Part shown: positions 8,554 to 15,947 of the stretch, in pieces
How the letters are laid out: every line of letters starts with the position of its first letter
Numbering within the stretch: the first letter of the stretch is position 1
Origin: Oscillatoria salina IIICB1
GTDB lineage: Bacteria; Cyanobacteriota; Cyanobacteriia; Cyanobacteriales; SIO1D9
Reading direction: 5' to 3'
NCBI RefSeq assembly: GCF_020144665.1
Contig: NZ_JAAHBQ010000059.1
Coordinates: 1-38,104 of the forward strand
DNA: 38,104 nt
Program-made: the position numbers and the translations under genes
Notes under the pieces: model-generated
Databases searched by the model: none
Told to the model about the DNA's origin: nothing
The model's input: the letters and a program-made list of their open reading frames with translations, nothing else

Positions 8554-9402
8554 ATGAACCTACCTCAATTCATTGTTTTAGGCGGACATAAATGCGGTAC
8601 TTCGTCTTTGCATTCTTATTTAGATCAGCATCCGGAAATTTATCTACCTGCGATTAAAGGAATAGACTTTTTTAGTCGAGAAGGAAATCCAGGTCAAAGA
8701 ATAACTACAATTGAGGAATATCAAGCTTTATATCAGGATAAAAGCCAAGAACAAATTGCAGGTGAAGTTTCCAGTGTTTACTTGAATTCACCAAAGGCTT
8801 GTCGAACAATTAAGAAATATGTGCCAGATGCTAAACTGATAGTCGTACTCAGAAATCCAATTGACAGAGCTTTTTCTCATTTCAATGTACTCAAAGAAAC
8901 TAAAAAACGCGAAAGAGATTTTCAAGAAATTTTTACCGAAAAAAAAGTTAAGAAAAATGGATTTTATGCAGCTCCATTAAAAATGTATTTAGGAGAATTT
9001 GGCAGAGAGCAATTTAAGTTTTTCTTATTTGATTCCTTGACGAAAAATCAACAAGAGTTTTTTGCTGATTTTTTTGAGTTTATTGGTGTTGATGCCAGCT
9101 TTATGCCAGACACATCCTTAATTTTGCGTAAAGGAGGAAAAATTAAATATAATAAAATTGAACGAGTATTTCAACAAAATAATTCACTCAAAAAAATCTT
9201 AAAATTTGTAGTTAAGCCTTTTACAACCCCCAAACAAAGACTTGATTTATCGGTAAAAATGCAGAATGCTTTTACTAAAAGAATTCAGATGCCGTCAGAT
9301 ATTCGCAAACAGTTAACCGAACTTTATCGAGAAGATATTTTGCAAGTACAAGATTTGCTAGAAATCGATCTTTCTCATTGGTTAAAAGCTAGTTCTAAAT
9401 AA
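8554..9402 (+). CDS. Sulfotransferase domain protein
   Basis: This 282-residue soluble protein has both halves of the PAPS site of the sulfotransferase fold. The 5'-phosphosulfate loop is GGHKCGTSSLHSYL (10-23), with the catalytic-type Lys13. The 3'-phosphate motif is VVLRNPIDRAFSHF (97-110), with R100 and S108. Family members move sulfate from PAPS to carbohydrate hydroxyl or amino groups, or to other acceptors. With the upstream glycosyltransferases it would sulfate the glycan made by this island, which fits the sulfated extracellular polysaccharides common in cyanobacteria; this pairing is inference. It follows the second GT39-like gene by 52 bp on the same strand and is probably the last gene of that operon, since the next gene converges on it. 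No signal peptide is visible. Confidence 0.85.
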   Translation: MNLPQFIVLGGHKCGTSSLHSYLDQHPEIYLPAIKGIDFFSREGNPGQRITTIEEYQALYQDKSQEQIAGEVSSVYLNSPKACRTIKKYVPDAKLIVVLRNPIDRAFSHFNVLKETKKRERDFQEIFTEKKVKKNGFYAAPLKMYLGEFGREQFKFFLFDSLTKNQQEFFADFFEFIGVDASFMPDTSLILRKGGKIKYNKIERVFQQNNSLKKILKFVVKPFTTPKQRLDLSVKMQNAFTKRIQMPSDIRKQLTELYREDILQVQDLLEIDLSHWLKASSK

Positions 9403-9423
9403 TAATTAATTAGCGGCGATAAG

Positions 9424-10353
9424 TTACTTTTTATGCTGTTTTAAAAGATACATTTCGCCAAACCACGCTAACCCTGCTCCGCTAGCTTCAGCTAAGATAC
9501 TAATTAGGCGATATAAGGCAACAGCACCTAAAATTGTCCCACTAGCAAATTCTTCTTGAAGTAAGGCTAGGGCTGTAGCTTCAAAAACACCAATTCCACC
9601 GGGCGCACCAGGTACAACTAAACCTAGTAACCAAGCGAGACTAAATGCACCAAGTAACAAGAAAATTTTGCTTGGGTTAATAGTAGTTAAAGCTAGCACA
9701 GTTAAGAGAAAACCCGCACCTCGCAAACAAACAAAAATCAACTCTCCTATTAGTGGACGCACCGGATATTTTTCAATTCGGAAATCAGTTTTTTTCTCGT
9801 CAACTGTTGGTGTTTTTTTGAGTTTTAATCGGCTAACTTTTTTAATGACTGGATTTAATAACCTGGGATGAATGGCAGCAAAAATAACTGCTAAACTCGC
9901 TAATTGTAAGAACCAATTTTCTGAATTAACAGTTAATAAAGCGATTAAAAGTGCTGCTGCTGCCATTAATAATGGTTCGAGAACAACACTAACTGTAGCT
10001 GCGGCGAAAGAGATATTGGCTGCCGTTGCTGCTAAAATTCTGCCGGAAAAATGCCAAACATTTCCTGGTAAATATTTAGCAATATTGGTTTTCAAGAAAA
10101 CTATAATTGCCCAGGGAATGCTGACAGGTTGTTGGAATTCTTTTAAGATGGAAAACCATACCCAACCACACCAAGTATGCGCGATTAAAGTTACTATTAA
10201 TGCTAAACTTAAATAAAGCCAGCCTTGGCTATGAAAACGGATGGCGAGAACTTCTTGCCAATGGCTTTTTAGAGCTTGAATTAAGAAAAATAAGGTTGCT
10301 CCTAAAATTAACCAACGTAGATAAGGTTTGAGACGAAAAATAATTTGCGGCAT
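9424..10353 (-). CDS. LPG synthase TM-region / flippase-like membrane protein (UPF0104 family)
   Basis: This 309-residue membrane protein has about eight helices and the family signatures KYLPGNVWHFSGR (93-105) and VVPGAPGGIGVFEAT (247-260). These define the membrane half of MprF-like proteins (AglD/UPF0104), which lacks the aminoacyl-transferase domain. In full-length MprF this half flips lysyl-phosphatidylglycerol; stand-alone members often sit with polysaccharide or lipid-glycan genes and are thought to move lipid-linked substrates. It converges on the sulfotransferase with a 21-bp gap and closes the envelope island. A charged cytosolic insert of roughly 20 residues (KKTPTVDEKKTDF) splits the helices. 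No ribosome site is obvious before the ATG. Confidence 0.82.
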   Translation of the reverse strand: MPQIIFRLKPYLRWLILGATLFFLIQALKSHWQEVLAIRFHSQGWLYLSLALIVTLIAHTWCGWVWFSILKEFQQPVSIPWAIIVFLKTNIAKYLPGNVWHFSGRILAATAANISFAAATVSVVLEPLLMAAAALLIALLTVNSENWFLQLASLAVIFAAIHPRLLNPVIKKVSRLKLKKTPTVDEKKTDFRIEKYPVRPLIGELIFVCLRGAGFLLTVLALTTINPSKIFLLLGAFSLAWLLGLVVPGAPGGIGVFEATALALLQEEFASGTILGAVALYRLISILAEASGAGLAWFGEMYLLKQHKK

Positions 10354-10478
10354 AAATAATTAAAATTTTTCAGGTATCGAGCTCGAATATTCTAGTTTGA
10401 GATTAAAGGTGCAACTACAAGCATAGCAGGAAAATAATTATGATATTATTTAGGAATAAAAAGATTTTTTGAGATTCT
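10354..10478. promoter_or_regulatory. Divergent promoter region between flippase-like gene and cofH
   Basis: This 125-bp AT-rich gap contains a perfect 10-bp palindrome TCGAGCTCGA (10377-10386) and an A/T-only inverted repeat AAATAAT-N6-ATTATTT (10432-10451) starting 47 bp before the cofH ATG. Both genes must be started from here. The palindromes are candidate operators, but the A/T-only one could arise by chance. Confidence 0.35.
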
Positions 10479-11636
10479 ATGAAAACTAAATCGCTTAACT
10501 CTATTCTGAATTATGCTTTAGATGGAGGAGATTTATCGCCCGAAGAAGGCGTTTTGCTTTTACAGCAAAATGAACCTGCGGTAAGAGAAGCTATTCGCGA
10601 GACTGCTGATGAGTTGCGCCGACGACAAGCAGGAGATACAGTGACTTATGTAGTTAATCGCAATATCAATTTTACGAATATTTGCGAGCAACATTGTAGC
10701 TTTTGTGCGTTTCGTCGCGATGGAGATGAAGCGGGGGCTTATTGGTTAGAAACTGAGCAAATTTTAGCGAAAGCAGCCGATGCAGTTAGTCGGGGTGCGA
10801 CGGAAATTTGTATGCAGGGTGGGCTGAATTTGTCGGCGAAAATTAATGATGCTAGTTTGTCTTATTATCTGCGTTTGGTAGAAATAATTAAAAGGGAATT
10901 TCCCCAGTTACATTTGCACGCTTTTTCTCCCCAGGAAGTGCAGTTTATTGCTAGGGAAGATAAGATTAGTTATGCAGAAGTTATTGCGGCTTTGCGAGAT
11001 GCGGGAGTTAATTCGATGCCCGGAACTGCGGCAGAAGTGTTAGATGATAGTGTAAGAAAGGTGTTGTGTCCGGAAAAGATTAAGACAGCTACTTGGTTGG
11101 AAATTGTCGAAACTGCACATCAATTGGGCGTACCCACAACAAGTACAATGTTGTCAGGACATATCGAGACAGCGCAGCAACAGATGGTACATTTAGAAAG
11201 GCTGCGATCGCTGCAACAAACTGCTATCAAAAAAGGATATCCTGCCCGCTTTACTGAGTTTATCCTCTTACCTTTTGTAGGACAAGAAGCGCCGAAACCT
11301 TTACGTCGTCGGGTAGGTAGAGATCAACCGATTCTCGCTGATAGTTTATTATTAACCGCAGTTGCACGTATTTTCCTCGGTAATTGGATCGTAAATCATC
11401 AACCGAGTTGGGTCAAACTAGGATTAGCAGGTGCAACGGAAGCTTTGCGGTGGGGTTGTAACGACATTGGTGGGACACTGATGGAAGAACATATTACCAC
11501 AATGGCAGGGGCAAAAGGCGGTACTTGTATGGAACCAGAAAGATTACAACAAGCGATTACTTCCCGAGGACGAGCTTACCAAGAAAGGAATACATTGTAT
11601 CAAGCGATCGCTGTGAAATCGCCGACACGAGTGTAA
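10479..11636 (+). CDS. cofH: CofH, 5-deazariboflavin (FO) synthase radical SAM subunit
   Basis: This 385-residue radical SAM enzyme carries the iron-sulfur motif C69-x3-C73-x2-C76 ([12 protein letters not shown]). Further CofH-like blocks are [29 protein letters not shown] and [15 protein letters not shown]. CofH couples tyrosine to 5-amino-6-ribitylamino-uracil, and CofG then closes the ring to give FO, the chromophore precursor of F420 and of deazaflavin-type photolyases. In cyanobacteria FO is generally thought to serve photolyase antenna use. No cofG or photolyase gene lies in this window, so the partner must be elsewhere. Length and C-terminal motifs match the single-subunit CofH rather than the fused FbiC. 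Several HIP1 octamers lie inside the gene. Confidence 0.92.
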   Translation: MKTKSLNSILNYALDGGDLSPEEGVLLLQQNEPAVREAIRETADELRRRQAGDTVTYVVNRNINFTNICEQHCSFCAFRRDGDEAGAYWLETEQILAKAADAVSRGATEICMQGGLNLSAKINDASLSYYLRLVEIIKREFPQLHLHAFSPQEVQFIAREDKISYAEVIAALRDAGVNSMPGTAAEVLDDSVRKVLCPEKIKTATWLEIVETAHQLGVPTTSTMLSGHIETAQQQMVHLERLRSLQQTAIKKGYPARFTEFILLPFVGQEAPKPLRRRVGRDQPILADSLLLTAVARIFLGNWIVNHQPSWVKLGLAGATEALRWGCNDIGGTLMEEHITTMAGAKGGTCMEPERLQQAITSRGRAYQERNTLYQAIAVKSPTRV

Positions 11637-11763
11637 AATTTAGGCAGCGCGATCGGTCAAACTAAAATTACAGTTTCTACAAAAGCAAACCGCTAAAATT
11701 TTTGGCTGAAATAAATAAAAAATCAAACTTTTTTGGGTGCGAAGACAGCCCAATAATAAGAAA

Positions 11764-12690
11764 ATGCAAGATTGGTGGCAAAAACAGTTTCCTCAAGGTC
11801 GTCAATACCTGAAAATTACCGATGCTAGGGGTAATCCTGTGCAAATTGCTTACGGCGAAAAAGGTAGAGGAAAACCGTTAATTTTTGTTCATGGATTAGG
11901 AATTTGGAGTATTAGTTGGCAACACAATATTGACTTTTTTGCTCAATACTACCGCGTGATTTGCTTCGATCTTAAAGGCTATGGCTTTTCTGATAAACCA
12001 GCTTATCCCGATAAATCTGGTTATAAAATAATCGAACTAGAACGCATTTTAGCAGCCTTAGAAATCAAAGCGGCGGCGGTTGTAACTGAGTCAGTTTGGG
12101 GTGCAGTGGGTTTAGCAGTGGCTGAAGAGAAACCAGAATTGATCGATCGCTTAATAGTCATTGGTGGGACGATTTTCCCGAAAAAACTGCCGAATATAGG
12201 GTTAAAAATTATGGCAGTTATACCCTTAAGTTTAGTTAGAATTATCGATATCTTGCGCTTGCCGAAAATTTTAGCACCACTGACGCGCTGGAATTTACGC
12301 CAAATTCGTAGTGAAGTAGTTGTCAGAGGAGAAATTCCCCCAGAAGATGTGTATTGGCAAGCTTATCCTTATATTAATTTTCTCCATGCGTCAACAAGGT
12401 TAGTAATCGATGTTAAGCAAGCTGCGGCAGAAATTAGCTGCTTGCAGCAACAAAAACCTTGTCTGTTAAGCAAAATTCAAGACAAACTAGAAACAATTAC
12501 TTGTCCGACATTGGTACTTTGGGGTGCGAAGGATCGTTGGTTTCCCGTAACTGAGGCGAGAAAACTAGACGATCGCTTGCCAAACTCTCGCTTAAAGATT
12601 ATCCCCGATTGCGGACATGATGTCAGCGCCGACTGTCCCGACGAAATGAATCAAATTTTGCTGGAGTTTCTCCAAGATACGGATTATTGA
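11764..12690 (+). CDS. Alpha/beta hydrolase fold protein
   Basis: This is an alpha/beta hydrolase with the oxyanion block LIFVHGLGIWSISW, a strand-loop DLKGYGFSDKP, a late acid in LWGAKDRWFPV and a final histidine in IPDCGHDVSADCP. From the ATG at 11764 (308 residues) the likely triad is S110, D257 and H285. The nucleophile elbow is unusual: the family's G-x-S-x-G-G is TESVWG here, with Thr and Trp replacing two glycines. Activity, if any, may differ from typical esterases, dehalogenases or epoxide hydrolases. I prefer the ATG because nothing upstream supports the in-frame GTG at 11737 and the extra residues are polar. It stands alone after cofH, separated by 127 bp with no clear promoter. 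Confidence 0.82.
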   Translation: MQDWWQKQFPQGRQYLKITDARGNPVQIAYGEKGRGKPLIFVHGLGIWSISWQHNIDFFAQYYRVICFDLKGYGFSDKPAYPDKSGYKIIELERILAALEIKAAAVVTESVWGAVGLAVAEEKPELIDRLIVIGGTIFPKKLPNIGLKIMAVIPLSLVRIIDILRLPKILAPLTRWNLRQIRSEVVVRGEIPPEDVYWQAYPYINFLHASTRLVIDVKQAAAEISCLQQQKPCLLSKIQDKLETITCPTLVLWGAKDRWFPVTEARKLDDRLPNSRLKIIPDCGHDVSADCPDEMNQILLEFLQDTDY

Positions 12691-12738
12691 CCTTCCACAA
12701 GTGGTAAATTGGCAATGGTGCTGGCTAAGGTTGAGTAA

Positions 12739-14478
12739 ATGTTTAAGAAAAAACGCAAGAAGCATCTTTGGTTTGTTTCGACTTTAGTATTGCTGTGTTT
12801 GGGTGGTGGTGCGGCGGCTTATTGGTGGCAAAATCAAGAAGAGTCGATCGCGATCGAGGTTTCTGCTGCGGATGAGTTAATTCCCCAAGAAGCAGTTTTC
12901 GTGGCTTCTATTTCGACTAATTCCCGGCAATGGCAGCAAATTCGGGAATTGGGAACCCCAGAAACTCAAGCGGCTTTCCAACGAAGGCTATCTCGCTGGC
13001 GTAGTGAGTTACTAACGGTAAATGGTTACAAATACCAGCGCGATATCAAGCCTTGGTTGGGTTCAGAAATTACGATCGCCTTTTTGGGTTCGACGACTAG
13101 CAAAACCGATCCTCGTCTGAATTTGTCAGAACTTTCTCGCGAGGATACTTTTACTAAACAACCTTTAGTGGCAATTTTGCCAGTGAAAAATCCAATTCAA
13201 GTACAAAGGTTGTGGGATAACGCTAACTTACCAGTAACCGCAAAAGTCCTGGAGAGAACTTATAAACGAATTCAAATCAAAGAAATTAAATCTCCTGACT
13301 CGCTGAATTATTCCCTGACAATTTTAGGAGATTTCGCGATCGTCGCTACTCATCCCAAAGCGATCGAGCAAGTAATCGATACTTATTTTGGGGCTGCTTC
13401 TTTGGCGACTACTCCCGGTTACGCTGAGTCATTAACTCAACTAACGACAGAAAAACCTTTTGCTGAATTTTATCTCAATATACCCACAGCACTGCAAGAA
13501 GCCGCCGCCAGTTCAATTAAATCCGTATCCACCGAAGAGATCGAACAGCAACAAAAACAAGGGGTCGCTGGTACAGTCTCGATTGAAGGTGAAGAACTCT
13601 CAATTGATGGTATTCTCTGGCTGAAACCAGATAGTCAGCAAACTTATTTGCTAGACAATAGTGCCGAAAGGATGCCGAAATTACTGCCAATTGAAACTCG
13701 TTTGATGTTAGCGGGAAGCGATTTGCAGCAGTTTTGGCAAGGATTAGTAGCAGATAGTCAACTTCTCCCCTTGATTCCCTTCGATCCCTATGCGATTAGC
13801 GATTTTATCAAAGCAACTACCGATTTAGATTGGGAAGAAGATTTTTTACCTTGGATGGGAGAAGAATTTTCCCTCGCAGTGATTCCAGTTTCAGCCAACC
13901 AACCGAGTCAGCAACACTCAGGTTACGATTTAGGTGGCGCGATCGCCTTTCTGGTTGAAGTTAGCGATCGCTCTACTGCCGAAAAAACCCTGGCAGAACT
14001 CGATCGAATTGTTGCAAGCAAATATAAATTTGGCGTTAAATCGACTAAAATTGGCGGCAAACCTGTAGTTAACTGGACTTCGCCTCTAGAAGGAATCAAT
14101 GCTACTCGCGGTTGGTTAGAATCAGATGTGGTTTTTCTCACGATTGGCGCACCAGTGGCTGAAGAGTTCTTACCTCAACCAAAAGCTAATTTGCGATCGA
14201 ATGAGTTGTTTAAAAAAGTGGTACTTACCGGAAACAACAACAGCGAAAATCAATTTTTTCTTGATGTCGAACGTACCATCAACGGCGGTAATTTGGGTAT
14301 CCTCCAACTACCAGCCCATCAGCAAATGTTACTGGATGCCATTCGTACCATCGGTTTTACCACCGCAACTAATGACGAAACCAGTACCCGTTTCGAGATT
14401 GTCCTACAACTCAAAAATTTGGCGATCGCTCCTCAATCAGATTTGGAAATCCAACAACCACTTCCTAAAGGGGATTAG
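12739..14478 (+). CDS. DUF3352 domain-containing membrane-anchored protein
   Basis: This 579-residue protein has an N-terminal lysine/arginine patch (KKKRKKH) and one membrane anchor (about 9-28). The large outer domain matches cyanobacterial DUF3352 proteins, with blocks like IPQEAVFVASISTN, AFLGS near residue 115, a central LPVKNPIQVQ and two internally similar halves ending in PWMGEEFSLAVIPV. The family has no established function; it is expected to sit on the periplasmic or lumenal side. The last three codons, GGG GAT TAG, belong to the G-rich heptamer repeat that starts at about 14469, so the present stop codon was contributed by, or captured into, a repeat element. Homologues without the repeat should end differently. 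Confidence 0.82.
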   Translation: MFKKKRKKHLWFVSTLVLLCLGGGAAAYWWQNQEESIAIEVSAADELIPQEAVFVASISTNSRQWQQIRELGTPETQAAFQRRLSRWRSELLTVNGYKYQRDIKPWLGSEITIAFLGSTTSKTDPRLNLSELSREDTFTKQPLVAILPVKNPIQVQRLWDNANLPVTAKVLERTYKRIQIKEIKSPDSLNYSLTILGDFAIVATHPKAIEQVIDTYFGAASLATTPGYAESLTQLTTEKPFAEFYLNIPTALQEAAASSIKSVSTEEIEQQQKQGVAGTVSIEGEELSIDGILWLKPDSQQTYLLDNSAERMPKLLPIETRLMLAGSDLQQFWQGLVADSQLLPLIPFDPYAISDFIKATTDLDWEEDFLPWMGEEFSLAVIPVSANQPSQQHSGYDLGGAIAFLVEVSDRSTAEKTLAELDRIVASKYKFGVKSTKIGGKPVVNWTSPLEGINATRGWLESDVVFLTIGAPVAEEFLPQPKANLRSNELFKKVVLTGNNNSENQFFLDVERTINGGNLGILQLPAHQQMLLDAIRTIGFTTATNDETSTRFEIVLQLKNLAIAPQSDLEIQQPLPKGD

Positions 14479-14729
14479 GGACTGGGGATTGGGAGACAAG
14501 GAGGATAAACTAATAACTGTTCACTGGTCACTGCTAACTGATTACTGATTACTGGTAACTGTTCACTGGTCACTGCTAACTGATAACTGATTACTGGTAA
14601 CTGTTCACTGTTAACTGCTCCCTGATAACTGATTACTGGTAACTGTTCACTGTTAACTGCTCCCTGATAACTGATTACTGGTAACTGTTCACTGTTCACT
14701 GTTAACTGCTCCCTGATAACTGGGAACTG
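14469..14729 (+). repeat. Composite heptanucleotide repeat element, copy A
   Basis: Three parts are visible. First, G-rich heptamers (GGGGATT, AGGGACT, GGGGATT; about 14469-14492) are the reverse complement of CCCCAGT/CCCTAAT units of STRR1 type. Second, a linker holds GACAAGGAGGATAAACT (to 14511). Third, about 31 degenerate ACTGNNN heptamers follow (14514-14729). In the third part a higher-order 42-bp block (six heptamers) occurs at 14580-14621 and 14622-14663, and again at 14664-14712 with one extra heptamer. This indicates growth by slippage in multiples of seven. The element fills the gap between the DUF3352 gene and ccsA and includes the DUF3352 stop codon. It encodes nothing. Confidence 0.9.
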
Positions 14730-14817
14730 GCACAATAAACTAAGAAAGTTTCTAGCTAGAGGTTTGGTATCAATCGCCAAACAAAAGTTAAAATTCGTTT
14801 TAGACAAAAGAGAATTT

Positions 14818-15864
14818 ATGAATTTGGTCACACTCCAGAACTTCCTGGATAATACTTCATTTGCGCTCCTGTTCCTGACCATGTTGATCTACTGGGTAGG
14901 AGCATCATTTCCCCGTATTCCCTATCTACAAGCTTTAGGAAGTGCAGGAATGGCATCTGCCAACCTTTGTATCGCCGCCTTACTCGGTGCTAGATGGATC
15001 GAAGCAGGTTACTTTCCTTTAAGCAATCTTTATGAATCATTATTTTTCTTAGCTTGGGGAATCACCGCAGTTCACTTATTAGCCGAATTCAAAAGTGGCA
15101 GTCGTTTAGTCGGCGTAGCCACAGCCCCAGTAGCAATGGGCGTTACCGCCTTTGCAGCCCTGTCGCTACCAGCAGAAATGCAAACGGCCGAACCATTAGT
15201 TCCAGCCTTAAAATCCAACTGGCTAATGATGCACGTTAGCGTGATGATGCTTTCTTATGCGACTTTAATGGTAGGTTCGCTGTTAGCGATCGCTTATTTA
15301 TTCGTAACTCGCGGACAAAAAATCGAACTCCGTGGTAGTTCAGTGGGTACAGGTAGTAACCGCAGCAAAAATTACCAACTCCAAGTCAAAACTCAAACCA
15401 GTAGCGAGATTCCCACAACTTCGGCGCTATCCAATTTCAATCCAACTAATACTCCGATCGCAACCGCCGTTTTAGAGCGAAACGCTCAGGAAACTGAAAC
15501 CAAATCAACAATTAAACCTACTCCTACTCTCTCCCCACAGCGTCTTACCCTCGCCGAAACTCTCGATAACATTTCTTATCGCACGATCGGATTAGGATTT
15601 CCCTTACTAACAATTGGTATTATTGCAGGTGCAGTCTGGGCAAATGAAGCTTGGGGATCTTACTGGAGTTGGGACCCAAAAGAAACCTGGGCTTTGATCT
15701 CTTGGCTAGTTTTTGCCGCCTACCTACACGCTAGGATAACCAAAGGGTGGCAAGGCAGGCGACCTGCAATTTTAGCAGCTACAGGTTTAATTGTGGTCTG
15801 GATTTGCTATTTAGGGGTCAATCTACTTGGTAAAGGGTTACATTCCTATGGCTGGTTCTTTTAA
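14818..15864 (+). CDS. ccsA: CcsA-type c-type cytochrome biogenesis protein (ResC/CcsA; often labelled CcsB in databases)
   Basis: This System II cytochrome c maturation protein works in the thylakoid/plasma membrane and handles haem for attachment to apocytochromes, with the Ccs1/ResB partner (not in this window). It carries the tryptophan-rich haem motif [18 protein letters not shown] near the C-terminus and ends [18 protein letters not shown], typical of plastid and cyanobacterial CcsA. I take the ATG at 14818 (348 residues), preceded by AAAGAGA; the ATT-proximal upstream codons reading from 14764 continue into a spacer after the repeat and are unlikely to be translated. Between about residues 165 and 240 there is a polar, Ser/Thr/Asn-rich loop, longer than in plastid CcsA as I remember it. 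Naming is inconsistent between CcsA and CcsB. Confidence 0.9.
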   Translation: MNLVTLQNFLDNTSFALLFLTMLIYWVGASFPRIPYLQALGSAGMASANLCIAALLGARWIEAGYFPLSNLYESLFFLAWGITAVHLLAEFKSGSRLVGVATAPVAMGVTAFAALSLPAEMQTAEPLVPALKSNWLMMHVSVMMLSYATLMVGSLLAIAYLFVTRGQKIELRGSSVGTGSNRSKNYQLQVKTQTSSEIPTTSALSNFNPTNTPIATAVLERNAQETETKSTIKPTPTLSPQRLTLAETLDNISYRTIGLGFPLLTIGIIAGAVWANEAWGSYWSWDPKETWALISWLVFAAYLHARITKGWQGRRPAILAATGLIVVWICYLGVNLLGKGLHSYGWFF

Positions 15865-15947
15865 TTCTTGACGCAGGCAAAAATTAGAAGTTAACCATTA
15901 TTGACAAGAAGTAACTCGGTAAAAAAACTAAATGGGGGAAAATAGTC

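Noticed and set aside
9872-10216. 114-codon plus-strand frame
   Set aside because: Antisense of the flippase-like gene, which has strong family motifs on the other strand.
14475-14882. Minus-strand frame encoding repeated [11 protein letters not shown]-like peptides
   Set aside because: It is a translation of the ACTGNNN heptamer array, open only because the unit lacks stops in that frame.
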